Shown one piece after another: positions 1-7,300 of a DNA stretch of 64,000 nucleotides (the first letter of the stretch is position 1; every line of letters starts with the position of its first letter). Source of the stretch: Streptomyces sp. B21-105 (GTDB lineage Bacteria; Actinomycetota; Actinomycetes; Streptomycetales; Streptomycetaceae); assembly GCF_036898465.1 (NCBI RefSeq), contig NZ_JARUMJ010000001.1, positions 1,612,001 to 1,676,000 on the forward strand, read 5' to 3'. A program made the position numbers and the translations under genes. The notes beneath the pieces were generated by a model. That model saw nothing but the letters and a program-made list of their open reading frames with translations, did no database searches and was not told the origin of the DNA.

Positions 1-2
1 AC

Positions 3-608
3 GCAAGGCAAGTCGTCGCATTTCAGGCACGCGGCGCCCGGGTGGTACTGCCAGGACCCGACGACCCGCCGCCTCCCCGTGACGACGCGGGCCGCGTCGT
101 CGGCGCGGCCCAGGCGACCCACTTGGCCTGGCGCGGCACCGTCCGCATCGGCTACGTCCACCCCGCCGATCCCCGGCTCGGACCGATGTCCGACCGGCGC
201 CACGCGGGCGCCGACGAAACAGCGCGCCGGCTCGGCCTGCCTATGGTGCCCTCGCGTCGCATGCCCGACGACGGGGACTTCACGCCGATACTGCGCAGTT
301 GGCCGGCACAAGCGCCCGTCACCGCGATCGCCGCGTTCAACGACGACGTCGCCCTGGCGATCTTGAACGCCGCGTGGGTTCTGGGCGTGGAAGTTCCCTC
401 CGAGCCGGCCGTGATCGGCGCGGACGACATCGCGGCCGCCCGGTACGCCTGCCCACCGCTGACTACGATCCGCGGCTCCAACAAGCCCTTTGGGGCCATG
501 CTGGCCGGGTGGGTTCTGCAGCGGCTCGACGCCGGCGGAGTCGCGCCCCCCAGCTCGGACGAACCTCCGGTGTGGACACCGGACATCGTGGCCCGAGCGT
601 CCGCCTGA
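3..608 (+). CDS. LacI-family regulator, C-terminal part (5' end outside window)
   Basis: The frame is open from position 3 with no stop, so the gene begins upstream of the window. The visible 200 or so residues resemble the C-terminal effector-binding half of LacI/GalR repressors (periplasmic-binding-protein-like fold): a segment ending FNDDVALAILNAA, then the strand VIGADDIAAARYACPPLTTIR, which is the usual D-D-I-x-x-A-x-x-x-P-P-L-T-T-I stretch near the end of these proteins. The DNA-binding head is not in view. A sugar-uptake and glycosidase locus starts 1.3 kb downstream, so a role in its control is possible but is only inferred from position. The ATG/GTG codons inside the window are not credible starts because homology runs upstream of them. 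Confidence 0.75.
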   Translation, partial: ARQVVAFQARGARVVLPGPDDPPPPRDDAGRVVGAAQATHLAWRGTVRIGYVHPADPRLGPMSDRRHAGADETARRLGLPMVPSRRMPDDGDFTPILRSWPAQAPVTAIAAFNDDVALAILNAAWVLGVEVPSEPAVIGADDIAAARYACPPLTTIRGSNKPFGAMLAGWVLQRLDAGGVAPPSSDEPPVWTPDIVARASA

Positions 609-612
609 CCGG

Positions 613-903
613 TTCTCCAATGTCGGAGTCTGCAGCCAAGGAGCCCTCACGGGTGCGGCCACCGTGGCCGTCATACCCGGCGCCACAGAGCCGAAGGTCA
701 AGGCAGTTGTGCTCTTCGGCAACCCCATCCGCGGGTTCCCGACCTACCGTCAGGTGACCGGCACCTACCAGGCACGCACGCTCGACGACTGCGCGACCGG
801 CGACCCGATCTGTGGCGGCGGGACGGACTCCGCCGCCCACGGCGCCTACTCCCAACCGCAACACAACGACTCCGCCGCGGAGTTCATTGCGGCACGCATG
901 TGA
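613..903 (+). pseudogene. cutinase C-terminal relic
   Basis: Frame +1 from about 613 reads CSQGALTGAA, then a strand like KVKAVVLFGNP, then CATGDPICGGG and AHGAYSQPQHND, ending at TGA 903. This order (G-x-S-Q-G nucleophile turn, V-x-x-V-x-L-F-G-N-P strand, Cys-flanked Asp, catalytic His) is that of the alpha/beta-hydrolase cutinase family, which hydrolyses cutin and other polyesters. The catalytic Ser, Asp and His positions are present, but the N-terminal half including the signal peptide and oxyanion region is gone, and the frame runs into the end of the lacI gene without a start codon. I read it as a deletion relic fused just behind lacI. It is too short to fold as a cutinase. Confidence 0.6.
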
Positions 904-1040
904 CGCAACATCCACAGTCCGACAACGGATGCGAGTCATGAGCACCGCTGAGACCGCCGCCTGACGGCCGCTTGCGCCTCCGGCTTCGCGCGCGAGCGGA
1001 GCCGGAGGTCTTCATCAACCCGGCGGACCGTGAACGACGC

Positions 1041-1688
1041 TCAGTCGGAGTCGTCGTCGCGGCGGTTGGAGTCGTCCGAAGCCGCCTGCTGCACCCAGTG
1101 CGCCCGAGCAGCAGCCACGAGCCGCCAGAAGGCGTCGATGGCCTCGACGACATCCAGGTCGTCCCGGTATCGCCGCTGGATCTGGAGCCCGTCCTGCAGG
1201 GCGGTCCCCAGCGTGGCGATCATCTCCGGGCTGATCCCCATCGGGGCACCTTCGGGCGCCTCAGGGCCGGGGTCGAGCGTGAGTGTCTGGGCTGCCTGGT
1301 AGTGCTCGACGAAGTACGGGTGCGCCGGATGATCGCGATCAATCGCCTCGGCCGAGAGGATGATGTACAGGGACGTCAGTCCCTCGTGCTCCGCGGAGTG
1401 ACGCGCGACCTCGCGGGACCGCGTAGCGACATCGGTGGCGTGCTGCTCCGACAGGTAGTCGGCAACGGACGAATCGCGCAAGTTGAGCACTTCGACCAGG
1501 AGTTCTTCCTTGTCGGCGAAGTGGTGGAGAAGCCCTGTCTGTGTCAGGCGCATCCGCCTGGCGAGCTCACGCATCGACGAGTGTGCGTATCCGGATTCAG
1601 CAAAGAGCTCGGCTGCAGCGGCGACGATCTCCCGGCGGCGCTGGAGCCCCTTGCGATAGGGCCCCCGAGGCCCGGTGCTTTCCGCCAT
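1041..1688 (-). CDS. TetR-family transcriptional regulator
   Basis: 215 residues, the usual TetR size. The N-terminal helix-turn-helix is clear: EIVAAAAELFAESGY, then SSMRELARRMRLTQTGLLHHFADKEELLVEVL, the normal TetR recognition-helix pattern with H-H-F in place of the common Y-Y-H-F. The rest is an all-helical ligand/dimer domain without a recognisable ligand class; the tail is Asp/Arg-rich. It is transcribed away from the sugar ABC transporter operon, with about 270 bp between the two starts, a typical arrangement for a repressor that controls itself and its divergent neighbour. The ATG at 1688 is chosen because the HTH begins about 18 residues later and a weak GAAGG lies just upstream. Confidence 0.85.
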   Translation of the reverse strand: MAESTGPRGPYRKGLQRRREIVAAAAELFAESGYAHSSMRELARRMRLTQTGLLHHFADKEELLVEVLNLRDSSVADYLSEQHATDVATRSREVARHSAEHEGLTSLYIILSAEAIDRDHPAHPYFVEHYQAAQTLTLDPGPEAPEGAPMGISPEMIATLGTALQDGLQIQRRYRDDLDVVEAIDAFWRLVAAARAHWVQQAASDDSNRRDDDSD

Positions 1689-1957
1689 GCCTTCAACATA
1701 CAGCGACGCGGCGGCCCGTTTGACCTGGGTGTGGGCGTGACGATGAAAACTCCACGAAAACTTGTCAGGTGAACTGTGTTACGTGATACTGACGGCCACC
1801 GCCACTCCGAGACGACATCTCAGCCGGGGACGCAGCGGCATACACGACGTTCGGGTGACGGGGTTCGCGCACGTCTCAGGAGCGTGGTGCGGCCGGGGGG
1901 GGGCGGCTCCTTGCCGCCGCAACATCGCGGCACACCGCCTGGAAATAAGGAGTACAG
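1689..1957. promoter_or_regulatory. divergent promoter region between tetR and sugar-uptake operon
   Basis: No gene fits here. The AT-richer stretch near 1744-1795 is where promoters are most likely. It holds an imperfect inverted pair, GTCAG at 1764-1768 and CTGAC at 1789-1793, that could be half of a TetR operator, but the arms are short. A run of nine G lies at 1895-1903, followed by a GGCGG/CCGCC pair at 1903-1919. AAGGAG at about 1947-1952 is a good ribosome site for the ATG at 1958. The operator call is a guess. Confidence 0.35.
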
Positions 1958-3232
1958 ATGCGATCCATTCGAAGGTCCCTCGCTGTGCTTGCAGCGGTCG
2001 CATTGACCGCCGTCACCGCCGGGTGCGGATCCAGCGACGAGGGCGATGCCGGCGGCAAGATCACCCTCAACGTCTCGACGTTCAGCGAGTGGGGTTACAG
2101 CGGCCTGCTGAAGGAGTACCAGAAGCTCCACCCCGACATCACGATCAAGCACAACCGCTTCGCCACGAGTGATGAGGCCAAGGAGCAGTTCCAGACCGCG
2201 CTCGGCGCGGGCTCGGGTCTCGCCGATGTCATCGGTGTCGACAACAGCTGGATGCCGCAGATCCTCAAGTACCCGGACAACTTCGTGGATCTCTCCTCAC
2301 CGAAGGTCGAGGGCCGCTGGCTGGACTGGACAACGAAGATCGCCACCACGGACGACGGCAAGCTGCTCGGATACGCGACGGACCTGGGACCGCAGACGAT
2401 CGCCTACCGCGCCGACCTGTTCAAGGAGGCCGGTCTGCCGAACGACCGCGAGGAGGTCGCCAAGCTCTTCGGTGGCGACAACGCGACATGGGACGACTTC
2501 TTCGCCGTCGGCGAGAAGTTCAAGGCCGCCAAGACAGGTCCGGCGTTCTACGATGCGTCGGCCTCGGTGGCGACCGGCTGGACCGACCAGTACGAGGTGC
2601 TCTGGGAGGACCCCAAGAACGGCGAGATCATCGCCGGCGAGAACAAGGACCTCCGGAACATCTACGACACCGTGATGTCGCATGAGGGCCTGTCCGCAGA
2701 CCTCGCGCGGTTCAGTGAGGACTGGGTCAGCGCATTCCAGAAGGACAAGTTCGCGGTGATGCTCGCGCCTTCGTGGATGCTCGGCGTCATCAAGGGCAAT
2801 TCGGCCGGGGTCAAGGGCTGGGATATCGCCGACGTCTTCCCCAACGGCGGTGTCAACAGCGGCGGTTCGTACCTCAGCGTGCCGAAGCAGTCCAAGCACC
2901 CCGAGGAGGCGCAGGCGCTGGCGGAGTGGCTCACCGCCCCGGAGCAGCAGATGAAGGCGTTCAAGGCGTCGGGCAACTTCCCCAGCCAGGTCGAGGCCCA
3001 GAAGAGCCCTGAGATGCAGAAGGTGACCGAACCCTTCTTCAACGATGCGCCCGTAGGAAAGGTCCTCGCCGAGCGCGCGTCGAACATCAGCGTGGTCCCG
3101 TACAAGGGTGACAACTACTTCGCGATCACAGCGGCATTCAACGACGCGGTCAACCGTGTCTCGGTCGACAAGACCCACTCCGCCAAGGAGTCATGGGACA
3201 TGTTCGTCGAGGGACTGGACTCGCTGAAGTGA
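1958..3232 (+). CDS. ABC sugar-binding lipoprotein (family 1 extracellular solute-binding)
   Basis: 424 residues. The first 25 residues are a lipoprotein signal peptide with lipobox TAGC, so the mature protein should start at Cys with SSDEGDAGG as linker. Mature sequence opens with ITLNVSTFSEWGYSGLLKEY and continues with DVIGVDNSWMPQI and a W-rich hinge, the pattern of sugar-specific binding proteins (SBP_bac_1, CUT1 class, usually for oligosaccharides). It delivers substrate to the two permeases encoded next. Start ATG 1958 is supported by AAGGAG six bases upstream and the intact signal peptide. The ligand cannot be read from sequence; the downstream GH3 and GH35-like enzymes suggest a beta-linked oligosaccharide. 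No ATPase gene is present in the operon, as is normal in Streptomyces, where a shared MsiK serves many CUT1 importers. Confidence 0.9.
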   Translation: MRSIRRSLAVLAAVALTAVTAGCGSSDEGDAGGKITLNVSTFSEWGYSGLLKEYQKLHPDITIKHNRFATSDEAKEQFQTALGAGSGLADVIGVDNSWMPQILKYPDNFVDLSSPKVEGRWLDWTTKIATTDDGKLLGYATDLGPQTIAYRADLFKEAGLPNDREEVAKLFGGDNATWDDFFAVGEKFKAAKTGPAFYDASASVATGWTDQYEVLWEDPKNGEIIAGENKDLRNIYDTVMSHEGLSADLARFSEDWVSAFQKDKFAVMLAPSWMLGVIKGNSAGVKGWDIADVFPNGGVNSGGSYLSVPKQSKHPEEAQALAEWLTAPEQQMKAFKASGNFPSQVEAQKSPEMQKVTEPFFNDAPVGKVLAERASNISVVPYKGDNYFAITAAFNDAVNRVSVDKTHSAKESWDMFVEGLDSLK

Positions 3233-3249
3233 TCGGTTCGTCCGCGCGC

Positions 3250-3281
3250 TCGGGGGCGCCCTCCGCGGACGGCGCCCCCGA
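3250..3281 (+). terminator. intercistronic hairpin after binding-protein gene
   Basis: CGGGGGCGCC at 3251-3260 pairs perfectly with GGCGCCCCCG at 3271-3280, and T3250/A3281 adds one more pair, around a 10-base loop. It sits between the binding-protein stop (3232) and the permease start (3304). There is no T-run, so it is better read as a stabiliser or attenuator that keeps binding-protein mRNA more abundant than permease mRNA. Confidence 0.65.
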
Positions 3282-3303
3282 TTCACCATCGGAGGAAGAG
3301 CGC

Positions 3304-4383
3304 ATGGTCCGTCCGGCAGGGAGCGCGTCACCCCGTGGTGATGCCTCACCTCCACACACGCCCTCGCCCTGGCATCAGCGTCTGGGCCGCTGGGACATGA
3401 AGGCGTCGCCGTACGCCTATATCTCCCCGTTCTTCATCCTGTTCGGGATCGTCGGCCTGTTCCCGCTGCTGTACACCGCCTACGTCTCGCTGCACGACTG
3501 GGACCTCATCGGTGGGCAGAGCGAATTCGTCGGGCTCGACAACTTCACCTTTATCCTCGACCAGCCGGTCTTCTGGGATGCGATGGGCAACACCGTCAGC
3601 ATCTTCCTGCTCTCGACGGTCCCCCAGATTCTGATCGCCCTCGTACTTGCCAGCCTCCTGCACGCGAACATTCGTGCGCGCACCTTCTGGCGGATGGGGG
3701 TACTGCTGCCGTACGTGATCGCTCCGGTCGCCGTGACGCTGATCTTCTCGCGCATGTTCGCGGACCAGTCCGGTCTGGTGAACGCGCTTCTCGAGCAGCT
3801 GGGCATGGATCCGATCGGATGGCACCGGGACAGCCTTCCGGCGCACATCGTCATCGCAAACATGGTCAACTTCCGGTGGACCGGCTTCAACACCCTCGTG
3901 CTGCTTGCGGCGATGCAGGCGATCTCCCGTGACCTGTACGAGGCGGCGATCCTCGACGGCGCGGGGCGGATTCGACAGTTCTTCTCCGTCACGGTGCCGT
4001 CCGTGCGTCCGACGCTCATCTTCGTCGTGATCACGTCCACGATCGGCGGGCTGCAGATCTTTGACGAGCCGCGTCTGTACGACACGCAAGGGCTCGGCGG
4101 CAGTTCAGGGCAGTGGAAGACGATCACTCTGTACCTGTACGAACTCGGCTGGAACCAGCAGCGACTGGGCCGTGCAGCGGCCGTCGCGTGGCTGCTCTTC
4201 CTGCTGATCATCGCATTCGCTCTGGTCAGCAACTGGCTGTCGCGCCGCATCGCTTCCGGAGACGACGCCACGGCCGGCTCCCGGCAGACGCGCCGTGCCG
4301 CCCGACGCAGCGCACCGAGCGCAGCAGCTCGTACGCCCGACTCCTCCGCACCGTCCGGTGCCACGCCCGGGAGCAGCACGTGA
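3304..4383 (+). CDS. sugar ABC transporter permease 1 (CUT1, MalF-type)
   Basis: 359 residues with about six membrane segments, the first near residues 34-55 (ISPFFILFGIVGLFPLLYT). The cytoplasmic EAA loop that contacts the ATPase is YEAAILDGAGRIRQFFSVTV, as in MalF-type permeases. A soluble Arg/Ala-rich tail of about 45 residues follows the last membrane segment. An upstream in-frame GTG exists at 3193 inside the binding-protein gene, but ATG 3304 is preferred: GGAGGAAG lies 6-13 bases before it and the protein then starts at the normal place. It forms the membrane channel with the second permease, whose GTG start overlaps its stop. Confidence 0.9.
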   Translation: MVRPAGSASPRGDASPPHTPSPWHQRLGRWDMKASPYAYISPFFILFGIVGLFPLLYTAYVSLHDWDLIGGQSEFVGLDNFTFILDQPVFWDAMGNTVSIFLLSTVPQILIALVLASLLHANIRARTFWRMGVLLPYVIAPVAVTLIFSRMFADQSGLVNALLEQLGMDPIGWHRDSLPAHIVIANMVNFRWTGFNTLVLLAAMQAISRDLYEAAILDGAGRIRQFFSVTVPSVRPTLIFVVITSTIGGLQIFDEPRLYDTQGLGGSSGQWKTITLYLYELGWNQQRLGRAAAVAWLLFLLIIAFALVSNWLSRRIASGDDATAGSRQTRRAARRSAPSAAARTPDSSAPSGATPGSST

Positions 4384-5294
4384 CCCCTCCTTCCATCCCG
4401 TACATCGAGCAGACGTCCGGTCGTGGAGCCGCCCGTGCGGCGCGCCGTCGGCGTGGACGGAACGACGGCGCTGTGCGCCGACCGGGAAAGACGACCTACG
4501 TCATCCTCACTCTGGTCGCGCTCATTTCGATCTTCCCGCTCTACTACGCGCTCCTGCTCGCGTCCTCGACGTCGGCAGAGGTCGCGCAGAACCCGATCCC
4601 CTCGCCGATCCCGGGCGGGCAGCTGGCCGACAATCTCACGCGGGTCTTCGAGTCGGACATCGACCTGCCGCGCGCGGTCTGGAACTCGGTCTTCGTCTCG
4701 GTGACAACGGCCCTCGCCGTCGTGTTGGTGTCCACGTTGGCCGGCTTCGCCTTCTCGAAGCTCCGGTTCAAGGGACGTGCCGGCCTCCTCACATTCGTGG
4801 TGGGCACCATGGCGGTACCCACTCAGCTCGGGGTCGTGCCGTTGTTCATCGTCATGCGCGAGATGGGCCTGACGGGAAGCCTCTGGGCGGTCATCATCCC
4901 CGGTATCGCCTCCGCCTTCGGCGTGTTCTGGATGACGCAGTACCTCCAGTCGGCGCTGCCCTATGAGCTCATCGAGGCAGCCCGCATCGACGGGGCATCA
5001 ACGTTCCGGATCTTCCGCTCCATCGTGCTGCCGGCCGCCAGGCCCGCGGCCGCCATGCTGGGCCTGTTCACCTTCATCGGGGCGTGGACCCAGTACTTCT
5101 GGCCGTCGATCGTGCTCGGCACGACCAATCCGACACTCCCCGTCGCGCTGCAACTGCTGCAGGCCGGGTTCTTCAAGGACATCCCCCTCATCATGACCGG
5201 CGTTCTCGTGTCCGTGGTGCCGCTTCTCGTGCTGTTCGCCGTACTCGGCAGGCAGTTGGTCGCAGGCGTCATGCAGGGAGCCGTCAAGGGGTGA
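4380..5294 (+). CDS. sugar ABC transporter permease 2 (CUT1, MalG-type)
   Basis: 304 residues starting at GTG 4380, which overlaps the stop of the first permease (GTGA), so translation is probably coupled. After an Arg-rich cytoplasmic N-terminus there are about six membrane segments, beginning ILTLVALISIFPLYYALLLA. The EAA loop reads ELIEAARIDGASTFRIFRSI with the family glycine, and the C-terminus ends LGRQLVAGVMQGAVKG, the usual MalG-type ending. A longer open frame reaches back to 4113 but that part overlaps the first permease and is not credible. Pairs with the protein encoded at 3304 to form the importer for an unidentified sugar. Confidence 0.9.
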   Translation: MTPPSIPYIEQTSGRGAARAARRRRGRNDGAVRRPGKTTYVILTLVALISIFPLYYALLLASSTSAEVAQNPIPSPIPGGQLADNLTRVFESDIDLPRAVWNSVFVSVTTALAVVLVSTLAGFAFSKLRFKGRAGLLTFVVGTMAVPTQLGVVPLFIVMREMGLTGSLWAVIIPGIASAFGVFWMTQYLQSALPYELIEAARIDGASTFRIFRSIVLPAARPAAAMLGLFTFIGAWTQYFWPSIVLGTTNPTLPVALQLLQAGFFKDIPLIMTGVLVSVVPLLVLFAVLGRQLVAGVMQGAVKG

Positions 5295-5421
5295 CCCGCC
5301 CGCACCGCACTGCCGGACCGGGACATGTGCCGGTGCACTGACACGGTGCACGGCCCCGACCGCCCCGAGGGGGCCTGCACCCAGGCCCCGGGAACGAAAT
5401 CGAGAGGAACTCCCACCACTC

Positions 5422-7257
5422 ATGCCTGCGACGACTGCATCGGGCAGTACCACCTTCCGCGATCTCAACGGCAACGGGCGCATGGAGCCCTACGAGAACC
5501 CGCGGCTCAGCGCCGAGGAACGCACGGAAGATCTGTTGACCCGGCTCTCGCTCGAAGAGAAAGTCGGTCTGCTCTTCCACACAGTCATCGAGATGGGCCC
5601 GGGAGGCACCGTCCTCGAAGAGCCCGGTGCGATCAGCAAGTCACCCACCAGCGAGGTGATCCTGGGCAGGGGGATCAGCCACTTCAACACGCACCGAATC
5701 GAAGACCCTCGGGCAGCCGCACGGTGGCACAACGCGATCCAGCGGCTCGCAGAGAAGACCCCGCACGGCATCCCGGTCACGATTTCCAGCGACCCTCGAC
5801 ACGGATTCCTGGAGAACATCGGGGCTTCCTTCACTGCAGGTCCGTTCTCGCAGTGGCCCGACGCCCTCGGCCTTGCGGCACTGCGCGACCCGGACACCGT
5901 GCGCGAGTTCGCGCGCCGGGTGCGCGAGGAGTACCGCGCCGTCGGCATCCGCATGGCACTGCATCCTCAGGTCGACCTCGCCAGCGAACCCCGCTGGGCA
6001 CGCCAACTCCAGACGTTCGGCGCCGACACCGATCTCGTGGTCGCCTACACGCGCGCGTACCTCGAAGGTTTCCAGGGCGCGGCGCTCGACTCAACGAGCA
6101 TCGCCTGCGTCACCAAGCACTTCCCCGGCGGCGGCGCGCAGCTGGACGGCGAGGATGCGCACTTCCCGTACGGTCGCGAGCAGGTCTACCCGGGTGGTGC
6201 GTTCGAGGAGCACCTCCGTCCGTTCGTCACCGCCGTCGAGCACGGCACCGCCGCGGTCATGCCCTACTACGGCATGCCGGTCGGTCTTGAGATCGACGGC
6301 GAACCGATCGAGGAGGTCGGGTTCGGGTACAACAAGCAGATCCTCACCGGGCTGCTGCGCGAGCGGCTGGGCTTCGACGGGCTGATCGTCACGGACTGGG
6401 AGCTGGTGAACGACAACCACGTCGGGGACCAGGTCCTGCCCGCACGCGCGTGGGGGGTTGAAGAGCTCGACGCCCGCGAGCGCATGGTCAAGATCCTCAA
6501 TGCCGGCGCGGACCAGTTCGGCGGTGAACAGTGCACGGATCTCCTGCTTGAGCTCGTACGGGATGGCGTCGTCCCGGAGAGCAGGATCGACGAGTCGGCG
6601 CGCCGCGTCCTGCTGATCAAGTTCCGGCTCGGTCTGTTCGACAACCCTTTCATCGACGAAGATGCCGCCGTGGCCGTTGTGGGCAACGCCGAGACCCGGC
6701 GGGTCGCCCTGGAGACACAGTCCCGTTCCGTCACCGTCCTGAAGAACTCCGTGGTCGAAGGAAGGCCAGTGCTTCCGCTCGCCGTGGGCGCGCGCTTGTA
6801 CGCGGAGGGGATCGATCCGGAGGTCCTCGGCCGGGAGTTCACCCCCGTGACGACGCCGCAGGAGGCAGAACTGGCCATCGTGCGCATCGACGCACCGTTC
6901 GAGCCGCGGGACGACCTGTTCCTGGAGTCGTATTTCCACCAGGGGTCTCTTGACCTGCCCCCCGGCCTCGTACACCGACTGCGTAGGATCGCCCACTACG
7001 CCCCGCTGATCGTGGATGTCGCCTTGGACCGCCCGGCCATCCTCACGCCGCTCGTCGACGCGCTCGCCGGACTGACCGTCACCTTCGGTGTCTCGGATGA
7101 CGCTCTGCTCACCGCCCTCACCGGCCGCATCGCTCCGGAGGGCAAACTTCCCGTCGAGCTTCCGCGGTCGATGCAGGCCGTACGAGAGTCCGCGCCGGAC
7201 GCGCTGGCGGACACCGCCGACCCGCTGTTCCCCCTGGGATCGGGGCTGGAGATCTGA
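5422..7257 (+). CDS. GH3-family glycoside hydrolase (beta-glucosidase/exo-beta-xylosidase type)
   Basis: 611 residues, no signal peptide, so the enzyme probably acts on imported oligosaccharide in the cytoplasm. The GH3 barrel is recognised by GIPVTISSDPRHGF (about 116-129), CVTKHFPGGGA (about 229-239) and the nucleophile strand GLIVTDWELVND, with the likely catalytic Asp at 325. The C-terminal alpha/beta sandwich ends PEGKLPVELPRSMQAV and PLFPLGSGL, where GH3 enzymes carry their P-x-G-x-G-L signature. The start is ATG 5422 behind a weak GAGAGGA. It lies 127 bp after the permease gene and 43 bp before a second GH3 gene, so the three units are probably one operon. Substrate specificity cannot be assigned by eye. 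Confidence 0.85.
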   Translation: MPATTASGSTTFRDLNGNGRMEPYENPRLSAEERTEDLLTRLSLEEKVGLLFHTVIEMGPGGTVLEEPGAISKSPTSEVILGRGISHFNTHRIEDPRAAARWHNAIQRLAEKTPHGIPVTISSDPRHGFLENIGASFTAGPFSQWPDALGLAALRDPDTVREFARRVREEYRAVGIRMALHPQVDLASEPRWARQLQTFGADTDLVVAYTRAYLEGFQGAALDSTSIACVTKHFPGGGAQLDGEDAHFPYGREQVYPGGAFEEHLRPFVTAVEHGTAAVMPYYGMPVGLEIDGEPIEEVGFGYNKQILTGLLRERLGFDGLIVTDWELVNDNHVGDQVLPARAWGVEELDARERMVKILNAGADQFGGEQCTDLLLELVRDGVVPESRIDESARRVLLIKFRLGLFDNPFIDEDAAVAVVGNAETRRVALETQSRSVTVLKNSVVEGRPVLPLAVGARLYAEGIDPEVLGREFTPVTTPQEAELAIVRIDAPFEPRDDLFLESYFHQGSLDLPPGLVHRLRRIAHYAPLIVDVALDRPAILTPLVDALAGLTVTFGVSDDALLTALTGRIAPEGKLPVELPRSMQAVRESAPDALADTADPLFPLGSGLEI

Positions 7258-7300
7258 TGTCCCGTTCGTGGAACCCGCACTCGCACAGAAGGATCACGTC

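Noticed and set aside
1764..1793. TetR operator in the promoter of the sugar-uptake operon
   Set aside because: Only five bases pair at the outer ends and the interior is not symmetric, so it is mentioned in the promoter entry but not called as a site.
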